From Phocaeicola vulgatus ATCC 8482 (GTDB lineage: Bacteria > Bacteroidota > Bacteroidia > Bacteroidales > Bacteroidaceae), in contig NC_009614.1 of assembly GCF_000012825.1 (NCBI RefSeq), positions 5,084,001-5,148,000 of the forward strand: DNA of 64,000 nucleotides. The letters are read 5' to 3'. The first letter of the stretch is position 1. Each line of letters begins with the position of its first letter. The position numbers and the translations under genes are program-made. Below, piece by piece: positions 43,936-55,507 of this stretch. The notes under the pieces were generated by a model, which saw only the letters and a program-made list of their open reading frames with translations, had not been told where the DNA came from and made no database searches.

Positions 43936-45284
43936 TATACAGCCCGTAATATTTCATTCATCGTATCAAGCACCATATCTATTTTAGCCACAATTCGTTC
44001 TTGCTCTTTATATGGCGGTATGGGTATTAAAACATTACCAATAGATGTTTTTGTTAAACTGGGCATAGCCGTACTTTTATCTAATTTGCTAAAATCAAAT
44101 GATAAGCAGAAATAATACAGATATTTATCAAGTATAGCATCATTAGCCTTCAAGCCAAAAGCTGTATCAACGTTCCAAAAATGTTCCTCTACGAATATAG
44201 GATTATTAATTGTACCTTTTCTTCCAATTATTGTAGAACCTGCGATGCAAAGATACTGATTAGCTCTGCCTATAACACCGCCACTACCATAAATTGGATA
44301 TATACCGTTAAGTGTTTCAACATTTTTTTGAGACTTCCCATTCGTTATACTTGTAATCTGTTTCATTTTACAAATAGCCCATCCTTCAGGCAACTGTGTA
44401 TAATGCCCGTTATCACAAGGTGTGAAGTCGGGATTTATGCGCTTCAACAGTTCAATGGCTGGCTCGTCATTCGGATCTTGCGGCACGAGTTTGCCGTGAA
44501 TAGCAAGATTGAGGATTTTACTTTTTGCCTGCTTGATAGTTGTTTGTAAATCTTCCTTGCTATTCTTGATAGTATCAATTAAAGAAATCCACTTAGCCAC
44601 CTCTACAACAATTCTTTCTTGTTCCTTTAAGGGTGGAATAGGTATCATTAATTGCGAAAGCTTTTGAGCATTGATATTAGATTGATTAACAGCATCCGTT
44701 TTTACATTATAGCACCAATTACGATAATAGCTGCTATTCATTACAGTATTAAGGTAGTCTGAAAAAATCAATATCGGTCTAATGCGAATAAGATAGCCAG
44801 CATATATGGCTGGTTGTTCTTTCTTATAGATTGCCGTTTTCCCTACCCATTCACTACTGTTTGTGCGATTGAACAGTAAATCGTCTTTTTCAAGTGAGTA
44901 CAGCTTAATATCTTCATTATTTGACGAATACACTAAATTAGAATAATCGATTGTACCGACATTAGTAATATTCCCCATTCGCAAGACAGCTATTTTTCCC
45001 ACACTTAAAGACTTCTCTGAAGTTCCGTATTTCAATTCGCACACAATATCTTCTAAATTGCACCATTCCCACCCATTGGGTAACAAATAGGGATAATGGG
45101 GCGTATCGGAAGACTTTGCAGACTTCTTACTCCGTTTAATTTTGCCTTCTTTTATCAGTCGTTCTTTTTCAGCCTTGATTCGTTCGAGCAGAACTGATGC
45201 TGGTTCATCGTTGGGATCTTGGGGTACAAGTTTTCCATGTATCGCAAGGTCGAGTATCTTTTGACGTAACGCTTTTGTATCCAT
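43935..45284 (-). CDS. hsdS: type I restriction specificity subunit HsdS (expressed copy)
   Basis: Protein of 449 residues that selects the DNA site for the HsdR/HsdM complex. The start at 45284 gives MDTKALRQKILDLAIHGKLV, the conserved N-terminal helix; frames further up lie in the intergenic region. Recognition domain 1 spans about 65-265 (LPNGWEWCNLEDI onward, ending IPIPPLKEQERIV). The central spacer repeats LAIHGKLVPQDPNDEPAIEL. Recognition domain 2 spans about 300-440, ending IPIPPYKEQERIVAKI. It is in line with hsdR and hsdM and carries the full N-terminus, so it is the copy in the expression site. Its domains can be swapped through inverted repeats a, b and c. Confidence 0.92.
   Translation of the reverse strand: MDTKALRQKILDLAIHGKLVPQDPNDEPASVLLERIKAEKERLIKEGKIKRSKKSAKSSDTPHYPYLLPNGWEWCNLEDIVCELKYGTSEKSLSVGKIAVLRMGNITNVGTIDYSNLVYSSNNEDIKLYSLEKDDLLFNRTNSSEWVGKTAIYKKEQPAIYAGYLIRIRPILIFSDYLNTVMNSSYYRNWCYNVKTDAVNQSNINAQKLSQLMIPIPPLKEQERIVVEVAKWISLIDTIKNSKEDLQTTIKQAKSKILNLAIHGKLVPQDPNDEPAIELLKRINPDFTPCDNGHYTQLPEGWAICKMKQITSITNGKSQKNVETLNGIYPIYGSGGVIGRANQYLCIAGSTIIGRKGTINNPIFVEEHFWNVDTAFGLKANDAILDKYLYYFCLSFDFSKLDKSTAMPSLTKTSIGNVLIPIPPYKEQERIVAKIDMVLDTMNEILRAV
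44374..44395 (-). repeat. shufflon repeat c, expressed copy (22 bp)
   Basis: Inverted partner of 43520-43541, only 2 bases from repeat b, so exchange at b or c affects nearly the same codons. Confidence 0.95.
44398..44447 (-). repeat. shufflon repeat b, expressed copy (50 bp)
   Basis: Inverted partner of 42019-42068 within the central spacer of the active hsdS. Confidence 0.95.
45093..45112 (-). repeat. shufflon repeat a, expressed copy (20 bp)
   Basis: Inverted partner of 41333-41352, immediately before recognition domain 1 of the active hsdS. Confidence 0.95.
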
Positions 45285-45329
45285 CGTTATATTTCTGTTT
45301 GTAATTGTGCAGTTTTGGCTGCACAATTA

Positions 45330-46460
45330 CTATTCATGTTCTTCCAGTTTCTTTAATTCCTCATTTTCTTCAAACTCTTCAATCCATTCCTTCACCTTAG
45401 CTTGCAATAAAGCCTTGTTGGGGAGATAGAGTTGATAAGCAGAAGCATAGATGTTAACATCTTTAGGCAAGGTAAGTTCCACTAGTGCATCGTTCTTCTC
45501 CTTACACAGTAGAATACCAATTGTCGGCTTTTCAAAGTCTTGTTTGACATAGCGGTCGTAATAGTTGACATACATCTGCATCTGCCCAAGGTCTTGGTGA
45601 GTTAGTTTGTCTATCTTCAAATCTATAAGCACATAGCATTGTAGCAAACGATTGTAAAACACCAAGTCAACAAAGAAATGCTGCTCATCAAATGTGAACC
45701 TTTTCTGCCTTGCTTCAAATAGAAATCCTTTGCCAAGTTCTAATAGGAATTGCTGCATCTTGTTGATAATGGCATTCTCTAATTTAGACTCTGAATAAAC
45801 TGCATCGGGTTTTAGACCAAGAAACTCTAATGTGATGGGATTCTTGATAATGTCTGATGGTTTCCCAATAGATTGTCCTTCCTTAGCCAACCGCATTACT
45901 TCATCTTTGTTACGGCTCAAAGCCAATCTCTCATAAAGACAGCTTCCTACTTGACGGCTGAGTTGTCTTTTAGACCATTGTTGTTGAGTACATTCTATTT
46001 CATAGAAACTGCGGGCATCCGGATTTTCCACCCTCATCAGTATAAGATAATGAGACCATGAGAGAGCGAATGTCGGCTCAGAGATACATTCCTCTGACTT
46101 CGGATAATCGGCTAACCACTGGTTAGCCTTTTGACTCGGCTTTGGACAACCACTGGTTAGCCCTTTAGAAAAAACAATATAAAACTGCCGTATATTCTTA
46201 AGCGTTGAATATGACCATCCATCTCCCAACCTATCAGTCAGACGTTTGGAGAGTTCTTTCAGCACCGCCTTTCCATATTCGGCTCTTGTTTCCCCCTTTT
46301 GCTCATATTCTACTATATATTGTCCGATATGGAACTTAGTATAAACCTCAGCTATATTGACGGCTGTTGCCACACGTTCCCTTGCCTGCGTAACAAGGTT
46401 AACAACCTTCAAGAACAGGTCGTTTATATCTTTATCATTTGTGAAAACCTCTTTTCCCAT
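45330..46460 (-). CDS. DUF1016 (YhcG-type) PD-(D/E)XK nuclease
   Basis: Protein of 376 residues with the DUF1016 N-terminal helical domain (about 1-170, GWSYSTLKNIRQFY) and a C-terminal nuclease-like domain with FFVDLVFYNRLLQCYVLIDLK, where the Asp of VDLVFY and the Asp and Lys of LIDLK form the PD-(D/E)XK core. Such genes are frequently found next to hsdM and hsdS in Bacteroidetes and their role there is unknown. Gaps are 3 bases to hsdM and 45 bases to hsdS, so it belongs to the operon. It could be an auxiliary nuclease or a nuclease that acts when modification is lost. Confidence 0.85.
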   Translation of the reverse strand: MGKEVFTNDKDINDLFLKVVNLVTQARERVATAVNIAEVYTKFHIGQYIVEYEQKGETRAEYGKAVLKELSKRLTDRLGDGWSYSTLKNIRQFYIVFSKGLTSGCPKPSQKANQWLADYPKSEECISEPTFALSWSHYLILMRVENPDARSFYEIECTQQQWSKRQLSRQVGSCLYERLALSRNKDEVMRLAKEGQSIGKPSDIIKNPITLEFLGLKPDAVYSESKLENAIINKMQQFLLELGKGFLFEARQKRFTFDEQHFFVDLVFYNRLLQCYVLIDLKIDKLTHQDLGQMQMYVNYYDRYVKQDFEKPTIGILLCKEKNDALVELTLPKDVNIYASAYQLYLPNKALLQAKVKEWIEEFEENEELKKLEEHE

Positions 46461-46463
46461 AAC

Positions 46464-50589
<4,126 letters not shown>

Positions 50590-50679
50590 GTTCTTGATAT
50601 TGTAAATTATCGGAAGTTCATAGGCACATCTGCAACAGGTTACAAAAGGAACCAGAACCTCCTAACCGTATTAAATAAT

Positions 50680-50889
50680 TTATTGCAACCTTTCTTTTTT
50701 ATCGGTTATCAAATCCTTCAAATCAACTTGTAATATCTCCGCAATCCGTTGCAAGGTTTCCAAATTAGGCTGAATCCGATTACAGGCATAGGCATTGACC
50801 ATACTGAAACTCTTATCTAGCTGTTTAGCTAACCACGTTTGAGAAATACCTTTTTCGGATAAAACAGTCTTTATTCTATTCAGTTTCAT
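50680..50889 (-). CDS. XRE-family transcription regulator
   Basis: Protein of 69 residues made almost entirely of one helix-turn-helix domain: LSEKGISQTWLAKQLDKSFS, then NAYACNRIQPNLETLQRIAEIL. It leads the restriction operon and probably acts as a control protein that times expression of hsdR relative to hsdM, and it may bind the inverted repeat at 50912-50950. Target and sign of control are inferred. Confidence 0.85.
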   Translation of the reverse strand: MKLNRIKTVLSEKGISQTWLAKQLDKSFSMVNAYACNRIQPNLETLQRIAEILQVDLKDLITDKKERLQ

Positions 50890-50911
50890 TACTTGATATG
50901 ATTTTATTAGA

Positions 50912-50950
50912 CAAATATAGGGAATTATATTCGATAATAGTGTATATTTG
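50912..50950. promoter_or_regulatory. facing -7 elements forming an inverted repeat
   Basis: CAAATATA (50912-50919) is a minus-strand -7 element for the XRE/hsd operon and TATATTTG (50943-50950) a plus-strand -7 element for the GIY-YIG gene; both match TAnnTTTG and are exact inverted copies of each other 23 bases apart. The XRE protein could occupy both. Confidence 0.5.
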
Positions 50951-51012
50951 CATTAAGAAAAGTCAGTTCTTAAATGAGTTATACCTCAAAGTAATTGAAT
51001 TTAGACATATTT

Positions 51013-51840
51013 ATGGGAAAGACAGTAACAACATATCTCATTGATGGAGACCCAAAAGGAACTCAATACGCATTCATTAGCAACAAAATTTGCCAAATGT
51101 TTGTCGTACCACGTTCTAATCTCTCTTATTTGAATACACAAGAGAAGTTACAAAAACCTGCATTCTATATATTGCTGGGGGAAGATGAATCAACCAAGCC
51201 GCAGGCGTATATAGGTGAAACGGAGAACTTTAAAGAACGTGTAAAAGACCACGATAGCAAAAAATCGTTTTGGCAAAAAGCACTCATATTTGTATCGAAA
51301 GACGCCGATATGACTAAAGTTGATGTGCAATACCTAGAACATAAAGCTATAGCCGAAGCCAAGAAAGCAAACGCTTTTGTTTTAAGCGATAATAAACAAA
51401 TTCCTAAAGCCCCTAACCTACCGGAGCATCAACAGGACTCAATGAATGAATTTTTCGAAGATGTGAAGTTTTTGGCATCATTTATCGGTTGCAATATTTT
51501 TGAAGTATCACAACCCAAAGAAGAACATCTATTCTACACCAAAGGTAGAGGATGCAATGCAAAAGGTTTCTACAGTTCCGATGGATTCACAGTCCTAAAA
51601 GGAAGTACTGTTGCCAAAACAATGGTTCCGTCTTTCAACTGGAAAGAAAAACGAGAAAAGATGCTTCAAGATTACACTTCTACTGAGAACGGAATATTGG
51701 TATTGACATCAGATAAAACTTTTTCAAGTCCCAGTACTGCCGCAGATTTCTGTATTGGTAGCAGCAACAACGGCTGGTTGGTATGGAAAGATAAAGAAGG
51801 AAATACATTGGACTCAGTTTATAGAAAACAGTTGGATTAA
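51013..51840 (+). CDS. GIY-YIG nuclease-like protein with DUF4357 domain
   Basis: Protein of 275 residues. The ATG at 51013 is chosen over a TTG six codons upstream. The N-terminal GIY-YIG-like domain (about 45-140) reads FYILLGE then AYIGETENFKERVKDH, which keeps the Tyr of the YIG block and the Arg; the GIY block is divergent. The C-terminal DUF4357 domain starts near GRGCNAKGFYSSDGFTVLKG and ends FCIGSSNNGWLVWKD. This architecture is common next to type I restriction systems in Bacteroidetes. It is divergent from the hsd operon. Role: probably accessory nuclease in defence; no substrate is known. Confidence 0.85.
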   Translation: MGKTVTTYLIDGDPKGTQYAFISNKICQMFVVPRSNLSYLNTQEKLQKPAFYILLGEDESTKPQAYIGETENFKERVKDHDSKKSFWQKALIFVSKDADMTKVDVQYLEHKAIAEAKKANAFVLSDNKQIPKAPNLPEHQQDSMNEFFEDVKFLASFIGCNIFEVSQPKEEHLFYTKGRGCNAKGFYSSDGFTVLKGSTVAKTMVPSFNWKEKREKMLQDYTSTENGILVLTSDKTFSSPSTAADFCIGSSNNGWLVWKDKEGNTLDSVYRKQLD

Positions 51841-51863
51841 TAACATATCAGTTGGAGGCAAAT

Positions 51864-52262
51864 ATGGAAATTATCAATCTACTAGACTTCACAGACCGCA
51901 TCGAGTTGAGAGAATGGCTGAAGGTCAACCATAATCGGGTGAAATCGTGTTGGGTTGTAACTTCACGCTCTAAACAGCCCACATACGAATGTATTCCATA
52001 CATTGAAGTTGTTGAAGAAGCATTGTGCTTCGGGTGGATTGATTCAACTCTAAAGAAATTGCCAGACGGATGCCTTGCACAGCGGCTTTCACCTCATCGC
52101 AAAGGAAGTCATTGGACTGAGTTAAACAAAGAACGTTGTATCAATCTTGAAGACCGAGGACTTATGACAGATGCCGGACACCAAGCCTTTGAGAAAGCCT
52201 ATTCCTACGAAATAGTTCCCAAAGGCTCTCTTATGGAAGAAAAACCGCATTCCTTGATTTAG
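51864..52262 (+). CDS. YdeI/OmpD-associated family protein, truncated
   Basis: Protein of 132 residues. The ATG at 51864 follows a good ribosome site (GGAGG at 51854-51858). Conserved family segments are REWLKVNHNRVKSCWV, YIEVVEEALCFGWIDSTLKK and LAQRLSPHRKGSHWTELNK. Family members are usually about 190 residues, so the C-terminal third (a helical bundle) is missing. The stop falls at the junction with the decayed hipA gene on the other strand, which suggests that a deletion joined two broken genes here. Its function, if any, is not known; related proteins have been linked with resistance to bacteriocin-like compounds. Confidence 0.75.
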   Translation: MEIINLLDFTDRIELREWLKVNHNRVKSCWVVTSRSKQPTYECIPYIEVVEEALCFGWIDSTLKKLPDGCLAQRLSPHRKGSHWTELNKERCINLEDRGLMTDAGHQAFEKAYSYEIVPKGSLMEEKPHSLI

Positions 52263-52669
52263 CCGAGCTTCGTACCGAACGGAAAATCATTTCTACAATA
52301 GAAAGCCCCCATTCGGGAAAAGTCATCGATACCTATCAAATAGTCGAAAGGAAACAGTCTTCGTACCGGTCGCTTCTCCTCCATCGCTACAATCTGCTCA
52401 CGTCGCAGCAACAACGTTCGCCACCCAATGACCCGGCAAAGCATCCGAGAAACATCCAAATATATCTTTCTCCGGTTGCGTATATTGCTGTCCCGGATAA
52501 TTATTCAGATCATCGCTCAGAAACAAATCTCCGTGTTTTTTTCAAAACATCCATCATTGAGAGTAAAACAATAGCAATCCGAGCTACGAAGAGATTCATA
52601 GCCTAACTCACCAACGAGTTCTGTTTCTTCGATCCAATCAAAATCGGCATATACATATAGCGTCTTCAT
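52259..52669 (-). pseudogene. hipA-like toxin kinase, N-terminal remnant with frameshifts
   Basis: Three overlapping minus-strand frames together rebuild a HipA N-terminus: MKTLYVYADFDWIEETELVG, then LSDDLNNYPGQQYTQPEKD and FGCFSDALPG, then RREQIVAMEEKRPVRRL and FDYLIGIDDFSRMGAF. Two frameshifts (near 52520 and 52425) separate them. The kinase body is missing altogether. This is a dead toxin gene. Confidence 0.8.
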
Positions 52670-52672
52670 CGC

Positions 52673-52992
52673 TTACTCTTTCTTCGAAGCACGTTCCCTT
52701 GTCTTCAAACTCAAATTCTGCAAAACTTTTCCCAATTTATCTTCTTTGACCAGCCACAGAATATCATCATCAAGCTGCAGAACATACAGCACTCGCAAGT
52801 ATATTCCGATTGCTACCATCGGTGCGCCTTTCTCTATTCGGAACACAGTCAACGGGGAACAAGTGCCCGTTCCGCCACCTGAGCCACACTCAAATTCCTC
52901 CGCTATCGAGCCAGTTTTATCTGCTCTCCCACAACCGACATCTTCTGCTCCAATTTTCGAGACAACTTAATCCCCATTGTATTCTTTGTCAT
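52673..52992 (-). pseudogene. hipB-like XRE antitoxin, broken
   Basis: Directly upstream of the hipA remnant. Minus-strand coding pieces read LSRKLEQKMSVVGEQIKLAR, a stop, RRNLSVAQVAERALV, a frameshift, TVFRIEKGAPMVAIGIYLRV and LDDDILWLVKEDKLGKVLQN. This is an XRE helix-turn-helix domain with one stop codon and one frameshift. It forms a decayed hipBA pair with the next gene. Confidence 0.8.
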
Positions 52993-53218
52993 AATCAACT
53001 TATCATATAATATGTAAAAATATTACTTTTTATCTATTTAATGATAGATTGCAGACAAAATCGCAAGACTAGAAGACACAGCAGTATAAAGGCTCTACAC
53101 TTTTTCAAACGAATCATCCCCATTACACGACATTTTTCCAAACGAATTAAATGTCTATTCTACAAAAATTACCTTACAACATATATTCAAGATTAGTTTA
53201 CTATTCAAATGAAAACCA

Positions 53219-53265
53219 ACTTTACTTTATCCCCGTATTCCTATATACGTTCAATAAAGTAAAGT
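53219..53265. repeat. 12 bp perfect inverted repeat
   Basis: ACTTTACTTTAT and ATAAAGTAAAGT separated by 23 bases. No T-run follows, so it is more likely a protein-binding site or element end than a terminator. Confidence 0.7.
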
Positions 53266-53509
53266 CAAAATAAGGGAGAAGAGATGGCTGCACTATGATG
53301 AAATAACTTCAATCATTTTTCTTTTGGCTGCAAAACGTAGAGTAACCGAGTGTAAAGATCGAACAAAATACAACTCCGAATAGGACACATAACACTCGCA
53401 TGGGAACCAGAAAATACCTGTGAATCTATCCTCGATTTTACTACCCTTTTGGGCAAAACGAACTCCGACATACCCTATCTTTGTGAACAAGATCTATCGA
53501 AGCCCTAGA

Positions 53510-53660
53510 AGGCAGTTTTCACCCTTTCTCCCTCTGTTCGAAGAGAAACGATAAAAAACATTAAAACGTCGGTCCTTAGCGAAAAAACAAGTAATTTTGT
53601 AAAGTTTCCACCTTTTAAATACAAACTATCGAAAATCAGTCAGCATACGATATTACATTG
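53510..53660 (+). repeat. diverged direct repeat, copy A
   Basis: Shares an ordered series of blocks with 58180-58325: CTCTGTT, GCGAAAAA(A)CAAGTAA, TTTT-rich segment, AAACTA, and CAATCA/ATCAGTCAGCAT-type end. Identity is roughly 65-70% by eye. It ends shortly before the first DUF262 start codon. Confidence 0.55.
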
Positions 53661-53689
53661 TATAAAAAATTATATTAAGATACTACAAT

Positions 53690-55507
53690 ATGTCAAACAT
53701 TATTCTTGATACAAAAAATGTAGGGAAGATCAAGGGCCTTTTCTACCTCCCCGATTATCAACGGGGTTATAGATGGACCTCGGAGGAAATAAAACTCCTT
53801 CTCGATGACATTTATGAAAGTGCGGGAAAGCCATATTGCTTACAACCAATTGTTGTAAAGAAAAGCAATGAGAGGTTCGAGCTCATTGACGGGCAGCAAC
53901 GTCTTACAACCATATACCTCATCTGCAAGTATATGGAAGCAAAACTGGGAGATCTATATGAACCTAGTTTTAAGTTAGAGTATGAAACTCGTAAAGAATC
54001 AGCAAACTTTCTTGGTAATATTGATCTTTCGCTTAGAGAGCTGAATATAGATTATTATTTTATCGCATCTGCATACGAATATATAGAGCAATATTTTACA
54101 GAAAAGACACAGGGTGAGCGTCGAGAAATGGCAGCTTACCTGACCAAACTCAATGAATATTTCATATCATCAGTAAACGTCATTTGGTACGAAGTGGATT
54201 CTGCTGAGAATGGTATTGAGCTATTTGAGCGTCTAAACATTGGAAAAATTCCACTGACAAGCTCGGAACTTGTCAAAGCCTTGTTTCTTAAAGACAGTGT
54301 GCGAGACAAGATGTCAGGACGACAGGAGGAAGTCTCACTCCAGTGGGACATGATTGAGCAAGAACTACAAAATCCATCATTTTGGGGCTTTTTGTCCAAT
54401 ATTGATGGAGATCAAATGCCAACTCGTATAGATCTTATCCTTGATCTGATGGTAGACAAATCAGGGAATGATCGTGAAAAGTATCGTACATTCTTTTACT
54501 TTGATCGACAAATAAAGTCTCTATCGGAAACCACCACAGAAAATCCGCTTCTTGAGATATGGAGTCGCATCTATCATGTGTTTCTTACACTACGCGAATG
54601 GTATACGAACCATGACTTTTACCATAAAATTGGTTATCTGATTACTATAGGAGTTCCACTAAGGAAAATTTATACCGTATGGCAAAATGATGGCAACACT
54701 CCTCTTGCTAAGGATATATTTCTTAGCGAGCTCGACAAAATGATTTCAGAATCAATAAGCATTAAAGATAAAGAAGAGTTACTTAGCTTATCATACGATA
54801 CAAGGAAAGACAAACTACAAAAGGTATTGACTTTGTTTAATGTGGAAACAGAACGTCTGATGGACGATGGTAAACGAAGGTTCCCATTTGACAAACATAA
54901 AGATTCTATATGGAGTTTGGAGCATATCCACGCTCAAAATGCCGAAAGCCTTAAAAAGAATAAAGATATTCTTACATGGCTAGAAAGTCATATTGCACTT
55001 TTGAAATCTTCTGAAGGTTCTATTTTTGAGGTAAATAATGAACTTATAGAGAAAATGGAGATATTGATTGAACAACTTCATAGCGATAAGGATCCAGGGA
55101 ATGTGCGTGAACGCTTTAATGAGATTCAGAAGGAAGTAATTATCATATTCACGTCTAAGGAAGATGTCGTTAAGGAGAATAGCTACTCGCATGGATTAGC
55201 AAATATGGCACTACTAGATGTATCTCAAAACGCGGCTCTTAGCAACTCCGTTTTTGATGTTAAAAGACACCGTGTCATTAATTATGATAAAGAAGGAAGA
55301 TACATTCCAATTTGTACAAAACACGTATTCTTCAAGTACTATACTCAAGAGGGTCCATCGCTTTTCTTTTGGGGAGAAACAGACCGAAGAGATTATGCCG
55401 AGGCCCTTAATGAGAAAATTTCACCTTATTACAAACAGGATAATAACGATACCACTATACCCAACTTGACAAATGGAAACTACGACACTGAAGAATCTGA
55501 TTTCTGA
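53690..55507 (+). CDS. DUF262 / DUF1524 protein (GmrSD-like)
   Basis: Protein of 605 residues. The N-terminal DUF262 domain shows LPDYQRGYRWTSEEI (21-35) and the nucleotide-binding DGQQRLTT (67-74). Near residue 410 an HNH-type DUF1524 motif reads SLEHIHAQNAE, a variant of the usual HIxP. This is the layout of GmrSD-type type IV restriction enzymes, in which NTP hydrolysis by the DUF262 part governs an HNH nuclease that attacks modified phage DNA. The next gene overlaps it by 35 bases. It lies in an island with a restriction system and a broken toxin-antitoxin pair. The anti-phage role is inferred; no phage gene is nearby. Confidence 0.85.
   Translation: MSNIILDTKNVGKIKGLFYLPDYQRGYRWTSEEIKLLLDDIYESAGKPYCLQPIVVKKSNERFELIDGQQRLTTIYLICKYMEAKLGDLYEPSFKLEYETRKESANFLGNIDLSLRELNIDYYFIASAYEYIEQYFTEKTQGERREMAAYLTKLNEYFISSVNVIWYEVDSAENGIELFERLNIGKIPLTSSELVKALFLKDSVRDKMSGRQEEVSLQWDMIEQELQNPSFWGFLSNIDGDQMPTRIDLILDLMVDKSGNDREKYRTFFYFDRQIKSLSETTTENPLLEIWSRIYHVFLTLREWYTNHDFYHKIGYLITIGVPLRKIYTVWQNDGNTPLAKDIFLSELDKMISESISIKDKEELLSLSYDTRKDKLQKVLTLFNVETERLMDDGKRRFPFDKHKDSIWSLEHIHAQNAESLKKNKDILTWLESHIALLKSSEGSIFEVNNELIEKMEILIEQLHSDKDPGNVRERFNEIQKEVIIIFTSKEDVVKENSYSHGLANMALLDVSQNAALSNSVFDVKRHRVINYDKEGRYIPICTKHVFFKYYTQEGPSLFFWGETDRRDYAEALNEKISPYYKQDNNDTTIPNLTNGNYDTEESDF

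Larger units (their letters stand above)
52993..53689. other. gene-poor gap before the DUF262 pair
   Basis: No convincing gene is seen in ~700 bases. It contains a perfect 12 bp inverted repeat (53219-53265), a diverged copy of a sequence found again after the DUF262 genes (53510-53660), and a possible -7 element TAATTTTG at 53592-53599 that could start the DUF262 transcript, leaving a ~85-base leader. Confidence 0.5.
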
